A stretch of 64,000 nt of DNA. Source: Isochrysis galbana. Its lineage: Eukaryota; Haptophyta; Isochrysidales; Isochrysidaceae. The translations under genes were made by a program, and so were the position numbers. The stretch lies in NCBI GenBank assembly GCA_018136815.1, contig CM030933.1, positions 2,672,944 to 2,736,943 of the forward strand. Direction: 5' to 3'. This document shows, one piece after another, positions 1 to 9,496 of this stretch; within the stretch, counting starts at the first letter, position 1, and every line of letters starts with the position of its first letter. Below the pieces are notes generated by a model that was not told where the DNA came from, ran no database searches, and saw nothing but the letters and a program-made list of their open reading frames with translations.

Positions 1-604
1 CAACCTACTTTTATAAGTGGGGGTCAATGGGGGCCTCGCGCCCCCCTCTCTCCATCGCGGACACCCCCCGGGGTGGGCCCGTACATTCAACCTCAGCCCC
101 TGCCCTCTGGCAGGGGCTGGGCAATCATCATCCTGGCCCAGACCCTTCGTGGGCGCGGGCCGCGATCCGCACTCCCACGCCCATACTGGGCCTGCCCTCG
201 AGCTGACTCGCTGACTCCCCCCCCTCCCCTGGTCGCCAGGCATACAGAGGCCGCAGGGAGACCCCAATGGCCAGCGTGGCAAGCGTGGGAGAGGCAGGGG
301 GGGCCAGGGGCTGAGCCCCAGCCTCCACTGCCCCCTGAGCTGCCCTTGCTGGCCCTCTGGGAGCCCCCAAAGGCCCTCTGAGAGCAGGCCGTGGCGCGCC
401 GCATGGCGACGCGCCGCAGGGAGAGGGGTGGAGGAGAATGGAGAGAGGGAGAGGGGGGGTTTTGCCCCCCCCGATGGAGTGCGGTAAGAAACGGGCCCCG
501 TTTGCGTTAGCAAACGGGCGAAGGGGGGCGGCTGGCGACAGGAGGAAGAGAGGAAGGGAGTGGCTCAAGACGTCCTTGTGGCAGGTATCGGGGGGCGCAG
601 TCAT
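1..604. repeat. GC-rich interspersed repeat fragment
   Basis: No convincing coding frame. The stretch around 260-400, with its alternating gccaggg and ccctgag words, resembles the body of the GC-rich repeat at 7620-8260, 41910-42555 and 50030-50150. I read it as a degraded non-autonomous retroelement body. The many overlapping open frames come from base composition. Confidence 0.45.
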
Positions 605-1212
605 TTATTTCTTCGAGGACTGCTCGCGGCGCGAGCTGTAAGGGCCGTTCTGCTTCTCGACGAGAGGTCCCTCAATAAAAATTTTTTCCAACTGGGAAGG
701 TGCTGGTCCGAAGTTTTTTCTTCAGTGAAGGTGCAGGTGAAGGTGAGAGTGCAGGAACTACAGATGCAGGTGAAGACACGGTGAACGGGACGCGCTGGGC
801 GGCCAGTAGCCCGCCAAGGTGGCTGTTGATCGTGCTCGCGTGGGATTGCAAGTTGAGAGCCAAAATTGATCAAGTGGTGGGGCACACCACCCATGTTATC
901 GGAAAAAATAAGCAGGCACCTGCACTGCACGCACACTCCTTCACTCCAACTGCGGCATCGACGCCACATACAGCTGCGGAGCCCGCGCGCGCACATCAAA
1001 TCCCGCGCGCACACACCCGTTCTATTCAATACAAGATCCTCAAGCTGATTCATTCACTTATGCGGACATGGGAAGCGCAGCAGCGGAAGTAACACAGGCT
1101 CTGCCGCCAGTTCCAACAGTTTCCTCTGTCTGTCGAGTCGAGCGTAGCCGAGGCGGCTTGCCTTCATTTGGTCTCCTTTCCCTCAGGGTTTCTTCCCCTC
1201 CCGTGGGGACTC
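605..1212. other. Intergenic, no gene recognised
   Basis: Mixed-composition sequence with a short alternating purine-pyrimidine patch near 985-1015. I see no conserved coding frame, RNA or repeat family here. Confidence 0.4.
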
Positions 1213-1530
1213 TCACCCTACCATGAGCCCCCCCGCGAGCACCCCGAAGGAGAGGCCCAGGAACACCACGTACGCGACGAGAACGGCGTCGCCTTGGCTC
1301 GGCATGAGGGCGCGCCCCAAGAGGGCCTGGTAGACGCCCACGCCGAGCACGGCGTAGCCCGTCCCCTTGTGCGCGACCCGCCACACGGCGCGGCGTGTGG
1401 TGCGGGCGGCGGGCGTGCCGCGCACGAGCGCGTTGAGCGGCTGCAGCAGGGCGAGGGCGAAGGCGACGATCCCGAGCGTGTGATGGGGGTGCGAGAAGTG
1501 GCGCCCTCGGGCATCGCGGTGACGATCGTC
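1213..1530 (-). CDS. Cytochrome b561-like membrane fragment
   Basis: The frame ending at 1213 reads like the core of a b561/DOMON-type haem membrane protein, which moves electrons across membranes, often from ascorbate. Seen: a histidine-rich start (HFSHPHHTLGIV), a hydrophobic helix with the family-typical LLQPLNALVR, a second histidine helix (VAHKGTGYAVLGVGVYQALLG) and a last hydrophobic helix to the stop. The His pairs sit where b561 proteins bind haem. Only two to three helices are present where the family has four to six, and no clear start or splice acceptor is visible. This is either a last exon or a gene remnant. The family call is from motif memory, not a search. Confidence 0.45.
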   Translation of the reverse strand, partial: DDRHRDARGRHFSHPHHTLGIVAFALALLQPLNALVRGTPAARTTRRAVWRVAHKGTGYAVLGVGVYQALLGRALMPSQGDAVLVAYVVFLGLSFGVLAGGLMVG

Positions 1531-1759
1531 CACACCGTGTCGCATCCAGAGTATTTTATATACTCTAGGCGGATGCGGTGCTTCTATCGATGTGAGGTGT
1601 GTGTAAAGAAAATCGAGTGAGTTTTGTTTTCGCCAATGAGTTGTCTCGAAGCTCCGCCGCATTGCACGTCGAATTTGCATTCGTTTCTCTCGTTTAATTG
1701 GTTTGTTTGTGCGATGTTGCGTTAGCTTTCGGAGTTTTCTTGTTGGTGAGTGAGATGTA

Positions 1760-1944
1760 GGGTTGCCCGAGACGCTGATGACGTCTGCCGCTGCCGTGTG
1801 CAGGGTGATCGTGATGTCGCCGACGAGCGAACTGTCTACGATTACGTCGGTGTCAAGGAAGCCGAGGAAGCGTCGAGCGACCACCGGAGTGTCCTCGACC
1901 AGGCCGATCGCGCCAGACTCTGTGTACGAATTTAGACGCTGCAT
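1760..1944 (-). CDS. Hypothetical beta-rich fragment
   Basis: About 60 residues beginning MQRLNSYTESGAIGLVED, with alternating hydrophobic and polar residues (DTDVIVDSSLVGDITITL) as in beta strands. It is followed on the minus strand by low-quality coding sequence leading towards the b561 fragment in the same nominal frame. Composition looks protein-like but I recognise no family. It could be an upstream exon of the b561-like gene or a remnant of a beta-sandwich protein such as a viral capsid. Confidence 0.25.
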
Positions 1945-2280
1945 CTCTCCATGTCCGGTGGTGTCTCGTGGGTCCTCGTCGCGATGTAGCGCGCCCTTTC
2001 CCCCCCTCTCTCAAGACTTCTCTTCACTCCATGCCCCTAGCCCCGCTGAGACTTGCCACGATCAAGCTTCGGCTTGATTCGACACACCGGGGTCGATGCG
2101 CTGATCCTGCCGTCTCTGCATCCGATAGCTTCGCTCCAGGTGCGTTTCAAGTTGCACCGGGCTGGACTCCGACTGGAAGCGAGGGGGATGGTGCCCCTGT
2201 CACCGCGCTGAGCGAGGAGCAACGAGCCCACATTTCACAGCTCGGCTGTTTACTTTACGAGTAGCGAATACGTAGGGACG
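1945..2280. other. Intergenic, no gene recognised
   Basis: No supported frame. It lies between the fragment above and a truncated copy of the GC-rich repeat. Confidence 0.35.
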
Positions 2281-2460
2281 ATGTCAGCTAGGTCGGGCAC
2301 AAACTCGAAAGGGGTTTTTCCCCAGCGTGGCAGTGCCCCCTCCACCCGGTGCCGGTACCACTCGGACACCTGGCTCGTTAGGCATGGGCATGGCGGGATT
2401 CCGGGACTGAAAAGTTGTGTCCAATTAGCTAATGGGGTTGGTTGGCTAGGACATGACATT
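2281..2460 (+). repeat. Truncated copy of GC-rich repeat (3' part)
   Basis: Matches the last part of the repeats at 8040-8265 and 42330-42550. It shares the block reading through ggggttttccccagcgtgg, then the ggtaccactcggacacctgg block, then ctgaaaagttgtgtccaatt, and ends at a ggctaggacatgacatt word. The shared 3' boundary in three copies suggests the natural end of an element. Confidence 0.65.
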
Positions 2461-2589
2461 GATTGTCATTATTACTAGTACAAGTACTTTATTATTATAA
2501 TACTTGTAGATGATACCAGAGGGCAAACAATCCGCCATTAGCCATTAGTTAGACATCAGAATGGTCAGTCCGCTTGCGACCTCCACCTC

Positions 2590-2870
2590 CACCTCCCCCC
2601 CCCCCCCCCCAAACCTGAAGATTCTGGGCTACACACCTACTATCCCAAGGTACAAGGTACCCCTCGTTCTACTCTGACAACGCCCTTATCTTCCCTCCCT
2701 CCACCACCTCCTCTGCCTCTGCCCCCCTTCATTCCTCATTCCTGTTTCTTCGGTTTCCGGGGTCCGGCGGGCCTAGTACACTACCAAGGGCCTAGGCTTT
2801 GGAGCGTGGGTTTTGGGCAGGCCTTTTGTGCGTATCTCCACCTCCACACCAGACACATTCGATAAGCACA
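2590..2870 (-). mobile_element. LINE 3'-end repeat fragment
   Basis: Homologous to 31200-31410 and, in the opposite orientation, to 49340-49560. Shared words are the tacacacctact block, cgcccttatct, a polypyrimidine stretch, ttccggggtccg, a cactac block and gcaggccttttg. At 31.2 kb this block follows the 3' end of a retroelement coding region, so I take it as a 3' UTR. An 8-bp hairpin (TACAAGTA/TACTTGTA) lies just outside at about 2478-2510. Confidence 0.55.
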
Positions 2871-3071
2871 GCCGCCGCGTGACCAACTCGCAAAGCTCAC
2901 TCACCAAGTATCCGGCGACGCCTTTGACCGCTTGCATCATTTCCGCTTGAGAAAGCGCCCGCTAACCAGCATATCCACTACGTCATGAACCTAAATCCAA
3001 ACGTATGGATAGGTACAGCTAGCCGGATAACTTGTGATAAACGCCACATACATGGTGCTTCCTCCCCAATA

Positions 3072-5218
3072 CTACGACTGCGGTTGGACGACACCCGTAT
3101 GAGGATCGGTGAAACGACAATTCCAGGAGCTGTTGTGGTGTACCGGATGCCTCGCGCATTGCATTCTACCTTCATCCAGCAGGGCCTGACCATATGCTTT
3201 GTAACGATAGAGCAATGCGACCCAATACTCGCCGAAGTTGACCTCTCTCCGCCAATCCGTGCCAAAGCGGGAGACGATATTCAAGTATTCATTCTCAAGG
3301 AGACTGTCGCTGACGTCATCCCAGCGTTTGACAACTACAACCGGAAGATCGTCAAACAATCCCAACCCAACCAATGGGTTGGTCGTTGAGCACACGATGG
3401 GTATCGTACCGAGCAACAACAGGCGCCACGTACGAGTGCAATCGATGCCGTTGCCAAGTGGCGCTAGGGCGAAGCGCGACTGCAAGGCTGCGAAGGTCCA
3501 CTCCTCGAGGCTGACTCTACCACTTTGCTCAAGTCGAGACGCAATGCGCCTTCCAGCTGTCATGGCAGCATTCCGGTCCATGCGAGCATTCCCATTGCGT
3601 AAATTAAAATACTCGATGTAGAGCGTGTACTTCTTCGGAATGAGCGAGCTAGAGGCGACGGCTCGAAGAAAGAAAGACTGGTTAACGTTGTCGATGCCGA
3701 GGGGCATTGTGACCAGCTTCGGATGACGAGCATCCATATTGATGGAGAAGAAGGCCAAGAGCTGTGCAAAAATAGCAGGTCGGGGGTGTGGTGAGTAGCG
3801 CTCAAACGAGAGTTGTGAAGGCGGCAGGAAACGACGCGTTGACTCGGAATGCGGGTGAGACTGCGCGAAGAAGCATGTGTGGGCTTTGCAGCTGCAGTCA
3901 AGCTGCTACATCGAGAAGGACCTTGAGCGAGCAAAATGTATGTCAAGTGTTGGCATACACGGAGGTGCGTGGATAGCTCGTGTGATCAGCACAGCCAAGT
4001 TACAAGGTTGGACGACAGGCTCTAGCCAATCGGTCACCACGAGCAGGCAAATGGCGCAAAGGATGAGGATGTCTTCGAACCTTTGGATCGTCTAAGGACC
4101 GCAGGACGTTGGGCGGAAACATGCAATGGTCGGTAGTTCCAGCGACAAGTACATAAGGAGCTGGAATTCGCGGGTGATGCCGAACAAAGAAATCTACAAC
4201 GAACTTCGGATCGTTGCGAATGAAAATTATGATGGCACGGCCGGACGTCATGGTATGTGTCGGGAGATCAAGTCCATCATCTGAGGAGAGGACAAGGTGT
4301 TGGAATGACTATGGCTCCAACGGAAGCTGCAGAGCCCACCTCCAGTCTAGTGCGCAATGGTCAAGGGCCGATCTACAAGAAGAATAGCAACCGAGAAGGC
4401 ATTGCTCCAGTTCAGGTTGCAGATGGGGCACCACCGGCGAGGCCGCGCACAATCAAAATATTGATAATCTGCGTGTGATCGATACACGTGGCCAAATGAA
4501 AGCGGCCCAGCACCGACAGGCCACGTGTGGAGTCCATCGTTGGTACGACCAGGAGCCCCGGGCGTGCCTCGCCCCTTTTTGCAGTTGACGAGCGATTGAG
4601 AAGCGCTGTCGGGAAGTTGGAGGCACAGGAGCAAATCGTTGATTAATGCCCTTCCTCCTTCGTTAACGGGCCTGCACTCCGAGGCCTTCCCTGTAGCCAT
4701 CACAGCACCACATTCGTCCCCGGCGCTCGCATTGAGTATCGCAGTCATTCGCGGCCCACCGGGCCTCGAGGTTCCCATGTGCTGAGAGTGTTTGCAGACA
4801 CGGCGGGCCCAATGCAAGTTGATTTCCTTCTTAATCGCGTGCGATGTCGCGTTGGCCTTGACCCTCGGCGGCGGCGTGAGCCAGGCGTATGGCTGCTGCC
4901 CATTCGCGCAGACAAAATATTCAGAGACATACGACTGTGGCGGATGGTTGTGCGACGGCCAAGACGCAGGTGGAGCATCGCGGACCAGAGCGCAAGGTGC
5001 ACATAGGGCGTCTCGCCGGCAGCTTGCGAGCTGTGGCAAGTACGCCTGGTCTACGCCGCCTGGCTGATACCAGAAGCAGCGGGAGGGATCTGCGCCGCTA
5101 GTCCAGAAGGCTTGTGCAAGTGGCACGCCATAGAGAGTCTGCTCGAAGCAAGCTTCCGCCATCGCTCCGTCTCGCTGCGGCCTGACGTGCGGAAGCATCT
5201 GAAGCTGGTTGTATAGGG
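3072..5218 (-). CDS. Exostosin-like (GT47-type) glycosyltransferase, 5' incomplete
   Basis: Predicted exons complement(3072-3761, 4081-4280, 4451 to beyond 5218). The joins keep frame: exon ends at 4451 and 4280 share a split Tyr codon, and 4081/3761 join in phase 0. The last exon carries the C-terminal exostosin signature, FALAPLGNGIDCTRTWR followed by LLLGTIPIVCSTTNPL and FDDLPVVVVKRWDDV, which in this fold binds the nucleotide sugar. The middle exon has a Rossmann-like strand (APYVLVAGTTDHCMFP). The first visible exon is cysteine-rich and runs into the assembly gap, so the start and any signal anchor are missing. Expected role: a type II Golgi transferase building cell-surface glycans. Substrate cannot be told from sequence. 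Confidence 0.6.
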
Positions 5219-5318
5219 NNNNNNNNNNNNNNNNNNNNNNNNNNNNNNNNNNNNNNNNNNNNNNNNNNNNNNNNNNNNNNNNNNNNNNNNNNNNNNNNNN
5301 NNNNNNNNNNNNNNNNNN
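5219..5318. other. Assembly gap (100 N)
   Basis: A run of exactly 100 undetermined bases, the usual placeholder for a gap of unknown length. It removes the 3' part of the methyltransferase and the 5' part of the glycosyltransferase. Confidence 1.
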
Positions 5319-5787
5319 AATCCGCAGGGGGGAGATCGTCGAGACCCCAATGCAGCTTCCGAAATCGCACTGTACCTTGTCGGTCGATGCCATCCGGGCC
5401 TCTACCAGCCGTGAGTGCCCCCTCCTCCCCGCGCCCATGCGCATCCTGCCCCCCTTCTGGCCGTTGTGCTAGCAGCCGCTGTATTGAGCCTTGCATGTGG
5501 AGGAACCCATCGCCAGCAACCTTCTCTTCTGCAGACTCTGTCGCCGTTACGTGCGCTCCAAGACGAGCAAGGCCAACGGCGAGATGCCCGCAGCCTGAGC
5601 TGACCTCCAGGATCCGTTTCCCACGCCACTCCACCTGTGAGTCCACTTCGAGATGGCGCAGCAAGATCAGGCTGGCTGTCCAGAGTATTCCGCCACCCGG
5701 CTGGTCGACCCACGCGCGCATCTTGCCATTGTGCTGACAGAGCTCCGCCCACTCGACAGCGCCCGAGATGTCGGTGGAGGGGCTCAT
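5319..5787 (-). CDS. METTL21-type (methyltransferase 16 family) protein, 3' incomplete
   Basis: Starts at the Met at 5787. The N-terminal half is a clear seven-strand SAM-methyltransferase opening: GGGILWTASLILLRHLE, then motif I as KRILEVSSGCGHLAVGLARL, then GAHVTATES, where the acidic residue holds the SAM ribose. The later piece VRFRKLHWGLDDLPPAD, just before the gap, matches the strand before the catalytic motif in this family. The residues between 5410 and 5540 fit poorly and probably contain a short intron that I could not place. These enzymes methylate lysines on chaperones, elongation factors and similar proteins. A (GA)n tract (coding strand CT) lies just upstream at 5876-6030. Confidence 0.65.
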
Positions 5788-5875
5788 GACCGACAGCTAC
5801 CTCTCGCCGAACTGCGCCGCCAGCACTAAGGGCCCCCGTGTCTGCCCACTCTCCTCTAGCTTGAGCTCGTGTGTG

Positions 5876-6030
5876 CAAGAGAGAGAGAGAGAGAGAGAGA
5901 CGCGCGAGAGAGTGCCGCGAAAGCCGCGCGCGAGAGAGAGAGTGCCGCGAAAGCCGCGCGCGCGAGAGAGAGAGCCGCGAGAGAGCCGCGAGAGAGAGAG
6001 GGAGAGGGAGAGGGGGGAGACGCCCGCCAC
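5876..6030. repeat. (GA)n tract with GCCGCGAAA minisatellite
   Basis: Alternating GA runs broken by three copies of a unit containing gccgcgaaagccgcgcgcga. It lies immediately upstream of the methyltransferase and is a pyrimidine tract on that gene's coding strand. Confidence 0.85.
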
Positions 6031-6284
6031 GCAGCGCCGCCGTCCACGCCGCTCGCTCGCTCTCGCGACGACCAAGCTAGGAGTACAGACAGAGTATAAA
6101 TGTACATGCGGAGTTTCCCTAAAGTTATAAAAGGGCCTAGTAACCAGGCCCCCCAGCTAGTGCGGTCGGTGTCTAGGTACAGGGTTTGCAACAGTTATAA
6201 TAAGCTCCCCAACGCTATTCCAACCCTGCTGTTTCAACGATCCTCACTCCCACAAGAGACTGTATTCTTTTATTTATTTATTTA
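6031..6284. other. Non-coding stretch upstream of the methyltransferase
   Basis: No supported frame. A tataaa word occurs near 6094 and a ttataa word near 6124, but no gene starts are evident beside them. Confidence 0.3.
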
Positions 6285-6412
6285 GGGTGCAGGTTCAGGT
6301 TGTATTTGTAGTTTGTAGGTTGTAGTTGTAGTTGTAGTGTTGTAGTTGTGGGGTGGGCATGTGGGCATAGGTTTAGGCTTAGGCTTAGGCTTAGGCGTTA
6401 GGCGAGAAGCGT
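6285..6412 (+). repeat. TTGTAG and TTAGGC short tandem repeats
   Basis: Degenerate ttgtag repeats (6297-6350) run into four copies of cttagg (6367-6400). The second part is telomere-like but not the canonical repeat. Confidence 0.75.
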
Positions 6413-6884
6413 TCATTTGTTCATTTGGCCTCACCCTGCTGCAGGCCTGCTAAGGCTGTGAATATATTAGCCTACTATCTAGATATTAGGCTATCTACCT
6501 CCAAATCGCACTATCTACCTCAATGCTAATAGTGCCCAAGCCATTATCTATATCTATGTACATAGCTGTGACTGCCAAAGCTACTAATAAGGTATTAATA
6601 GGCCCCTCTAAGGCGCAAACGCGCGTGCGCGCACAAACACACACCGTCAGGTAGCAGACAGACGCGTACAGAGCTAAAGCGCGCGCTGCGCGCGCCATAC
6701 ATATCGACTACATGACCAAAAAAAAGACACATACACAAGCAGCTTAATCGCAGTTCTTGCCCGCAAGGAGGGCATGCTCCAAAGTGTCATCGGACTGCCC
6801 TGCCTTCATGTCATCGTGGAGCCGCCCTGCCTTCGAGAAAGCGCGCTGCGTGCCTGCGTGCCTCCGTGCACGAGGGAGCGAGGG
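6413..6884. other. AT-richer intergenic stretch
   Basis: Short duplicated words (ctatctatatctatgtacatag, recurring at 7193-7240 around the GGGA tract) and an alternating gcgcgc patch. No coding frame that I trust. Confidence 0.35.
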
Positions 6885-7060
6885 AGGAGAGGGGGAGGGA
6901 GGAGGAGGGAGGGAGGGAGGGAGGGAGGGAGGGGGGAGGGAGGGAGGGAGGGAGGGAGGGAGGGAGGGAGGGAGGGAGGCGGGCGGGAGGGATGGAGGGA
7001 GGGAGGGAGGCGGAGGGAGGGAGGGAGGGAGGGAGGGGAGAGGGGAGGGAGAGAGGAGCA
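6885..7060 (+). repeat. (GGGA)n minisatellite, G-quadruplex-prone
   Basis: About 40 nearly uninterrupted gggagg units on the plus strand, with many runs of three or more G a few bases apart. It is the densest quadruplex-forming candidate in the window. No gene is tied to it with confidence. Confidence 0.9.
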
Positions 7061-7448
7061 AGGGAGGGAGGTCGGGAGCGAGCGACGAGCGAGCGACGCC
7101 TGCAAAGACTTTTCGCGCCCGGGCGCCGGGCGCTTCCCGCGCCTACTATCTAGATAATACACATAATACTATTAATAGTCAAGGAGCGGCCACTATCTGT
7201 ATCTATGTACATAGTTGGAGGGCACTATCTGTATCTATGTACATAGTTCGAGAGCACTATTAGGTTCAAATATAATAGCTGTAAACCAAACCTATTCACA
7301 GCCTTAAGGCCTGCTAGGATACCTAAGAACTTTTCCCTCCTGGTATCATCTACTTTTGGGATGATTCGCCCCCTTTACCTTCACACTCTTTCCGCTGCTA
7401 GGTAATAATAATAAAACAACTGAGCGTTAGTACCACTACTCCCACTAG
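7061..7448. other. Intergenic, no gene recognised
   Basis: Contains a second and third copy of the ctgtatctatgtacatag word seen at 6540-6565. No coding signal. Confidence 0.35.
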
Positions 7449-8265
7449 AAACTATTGTTATAGTTTTAGCGATGGAGCACGCGCCGACCGCTCCCACCTC
7501 CCAGCCCCCCGCCGCAACGACGCCCCACCGGGGCCGCCCCAAGCCGCCGGAGCCGAAGCGCTCGCAGCGCCTGACTCGCCCGCCCTGGCCCGTCGTGGCC
7601 TGCCCATCTCTCTGACCAGCCCCTCCTCCCCCTGGGCCCCCCTGATCAGGACCCCCCAGCCAGCTCCTGTCGACCTGCAGGGGCGCGGAGCGCCAGCGAG
7701 GGAGAGGCAGGAGGGGCCAGGGCCATGCCCCAGCCTCACCTGCCCCCTGAGCTGTGCTCCCAGGCCCCTGCTGGCCATCTGGGGACCTGAAGTGGGGCCG
7801 CAGGCGCGCGCCATGGGCCCCCGCCGCAGGGAAGAGAGGAGGAAAAGGGAAGAGAGAGGGGAGGCAGCTCCCCCCTCCGGTGCTAACGTATCTTCTTGCC
7901 CTGTTTAGGTAAAAGAAGATGGAGGCTGCCAGAGCCAGGAGGGAAGGGCCGCGGCTCGCCGCGGCCACTCGCTCGGGCGAGGGAGATTAGTGCTCTGGAC
8001 CCCTAAACTCACGAGTGCCCCCCCCCCCCTTGCGTTGTTTTACCCGAAAGGGGTTTTCCCCCAGCGTGGCCTCGAGGAGAGGGTGTGCTGGGGTGCGCAG
8101 GGCCGGTGCATGCACTGGGGGGAGGACAAGTACCGGGGGGGGGGGCAATGCCTCTCCCCCCGGTACCACGCGGACACCTGGCTCGTCAGGCATGGCGGGA
8201 GTCCGGGGCTGAAAAGTTGTGTCCAAATAGCTAGTGGGGTTGGCTAGGATATAACATTAATAATT
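7449..8265 (+). mobile_element. Non-autonomous retroelement with 5' hairpin
   Basis: Opens with a hairpin, AAACTAT-TGTT-ATAGTTT (7449-7466), then ATGGAGCAC at 7472, giving a short frame MEHAPTAPTSQPP. This is the same arrangement as the other hairpin-ATG copies. From 7620 to 8265 the body is roughly 90% alike to 41910-42555, ending in the same ggctaggatataacatt word. No reverse transcriptase remains. I infer an element mobilised in trans or a heavily deleted copy. Confidence 0.6.
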
Positions 8266-8277
8266 TAATTTAATTAG

Positions 8278-8490
8278 ACTCTACTCATCTTTAGAGAGAG
8301 GTTTCAGTTGTAGCGTTCTCACGTTCGCTATGGCTTGCTTCCAGAAGGCCGGGAGCTTGCTCCTCCCTTTTATCCCGTCCGTTAGCTTGTGTGCGGGTAC
8401 GTCGGCTAGTACCGCCGCTCTGCCCAGGCGCGTGCGGCAAAACCATGCGTCCAGGATTTGTTTCCATTGAGCTTGTCTTGCGTCCAAGTA
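8278..8490 (-). mobile_element. LINE reverse-transcriptase ORF, C-terminal fragment
   Basis: Encodes LDARQAQWKQILDAWFCR, then TRLGRAAVLADV, then SKLPAFWKQAIANVRTLQLK. The same blocks occur at 54840-55110 (plus) and, in part, inside the frame at 32481-33770 (minus). Three diverged copies sharing these blocks mark the region downstream of the RT core in one LINE lineage. Truncated at both ends. Confidence 0.7.
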
Positions 8491-8504
8491 GTTTAGTATT
8501 AGGG

Positions 8505-8820
8505 CCTGACAAGAGTTGCCGGCAACTTTTTGAGCAACTTTGGGGTGTTTGAGAGGGCGAGCAACTTTTGAGCAACTTTAAGGCCCACAGGCAACATTGA
8601 GCAACTTGAGCAATTACCTAGCAACTTACCCATAGATAGGCCCGTTAGACGAGCAACCTACCCCTCCTAGCTAGATCTATAGATAGGCCGAGCGTGCAAC
8701 TTTAACTTTAACCCCTCTGCCCCTCTCGCTCGCCACGCTGACGCCCCGCCTCGCCAACACATGCCCCTCCGCCTCGTGGAGTACGACGATGAGGGGGAGA
8801 GCGAGAGCAGCGGCGGCGTG
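8505..8820 (+). repeat. GAGCAACTT-cluster repeat, copy 1
   Basis: Begins gacaagagttgccggc and holds about eight degenerate copies of the 9-mer gagcaactt over 130 bp. About 120 bp later comes a frame starting MPLRLVEYDDEGESESS (8761). The same order of parts recurs at 36806-37250, so it is a repeat unit. The 8761 frame is antisense to the retroelement 5' end below. Confidence 0.65.
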
Positions 8821-8965
8821 GGTGGCGTGCGGCCTCGGCTCTGGGAGAGGACGGTGCGGTTGCGCGGCGTCTGCCATCACTTGGTCAGCCGGCGCGGTGG
8901 GGTGGGCGTAGAGAGAGGAGGGGAGCGTGGCGCGCTCCATGACCCTATCGTTATAACGATAGTTG
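8660..8965 (-). mobile_element. Hairpin-ATG retroelement, 5' end
   Basis: Minus-strand 5' end at 8965: CAA, then the perfect palindrome CTATCGTTATAACGATAG (8945-8962), then ggtc and ATGGAGCGCGCC (ATG at 8940). The frame begins MERATLPSSLYAHPTA. Stem sequence differs from the other copies but pairing is complete. The element is cut short after the first 100 codons or so. Confidence 0.7.
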
Positions 8966-9496
8966 AGGTTGTCCCGCAAGTAGCAGAACTTATACCATCC
9001 GCATGGGGGTAGTTGCTGAAAAAACAACCAAACTTGAGGTTGCACCCTCTCATCTTGGACGGAAAATGACCGCCTACTAGATGCTACTGGATAGAACGAA
9101 GGCTGTTAGTTGGCCTCGCCCGTCCAATTCATAGGCGGAACCATCTTAGTACACTGCACAGCCCACTCCGCCTCCCTACGCCCAGCCACAAACAGTCACA
9201 ATCACCAATACGCCTCGTGATAGCTTCAGCTCCCAAGGTACCGCATTTCACCACTCCGACAGACCATTTAAGGCCTACGGTCGACGCCAACAGTGTGGCA
9301 CATCCCTTCACATTAAAGTCCTAACGTCTCCCCTAACTCAAAACATCACTCATCTCGCCGCTACCGAGTCATCATCCAAGTACTTGGCAGTATCCTCTAG
9401 AGCCAATACGAGTGCCTAACACCAAGGGCGGGGCAGAAGGGTAATCGTAGGACACCTCCGGCCTAAAACCGTGATTGCATACATCCTGACCCGGTG
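8966..9496. other. Intergenic with short repeat
   Basis: 8980-9052 (agaacttataccatcc through ggttgcaccctctcatc) is repeated at 21315-21390. Nothing else recognisable before the dehydrogenase stop codon. Confidence 0.4.

Noticed and set aside
4347..5444. One continuous 365-aa protein across the N gap
   Set aside because: The gap is a 100-N placeholder; frame across it is meaningless. The two sides belong to different genes by motif content.
7381..8247. Protein genes in the GC-rich repeat (and its copy at 41770-42540)
   Set aside because: Frames are not conserved between the two copies; the sequence similarity is at DNA level only.
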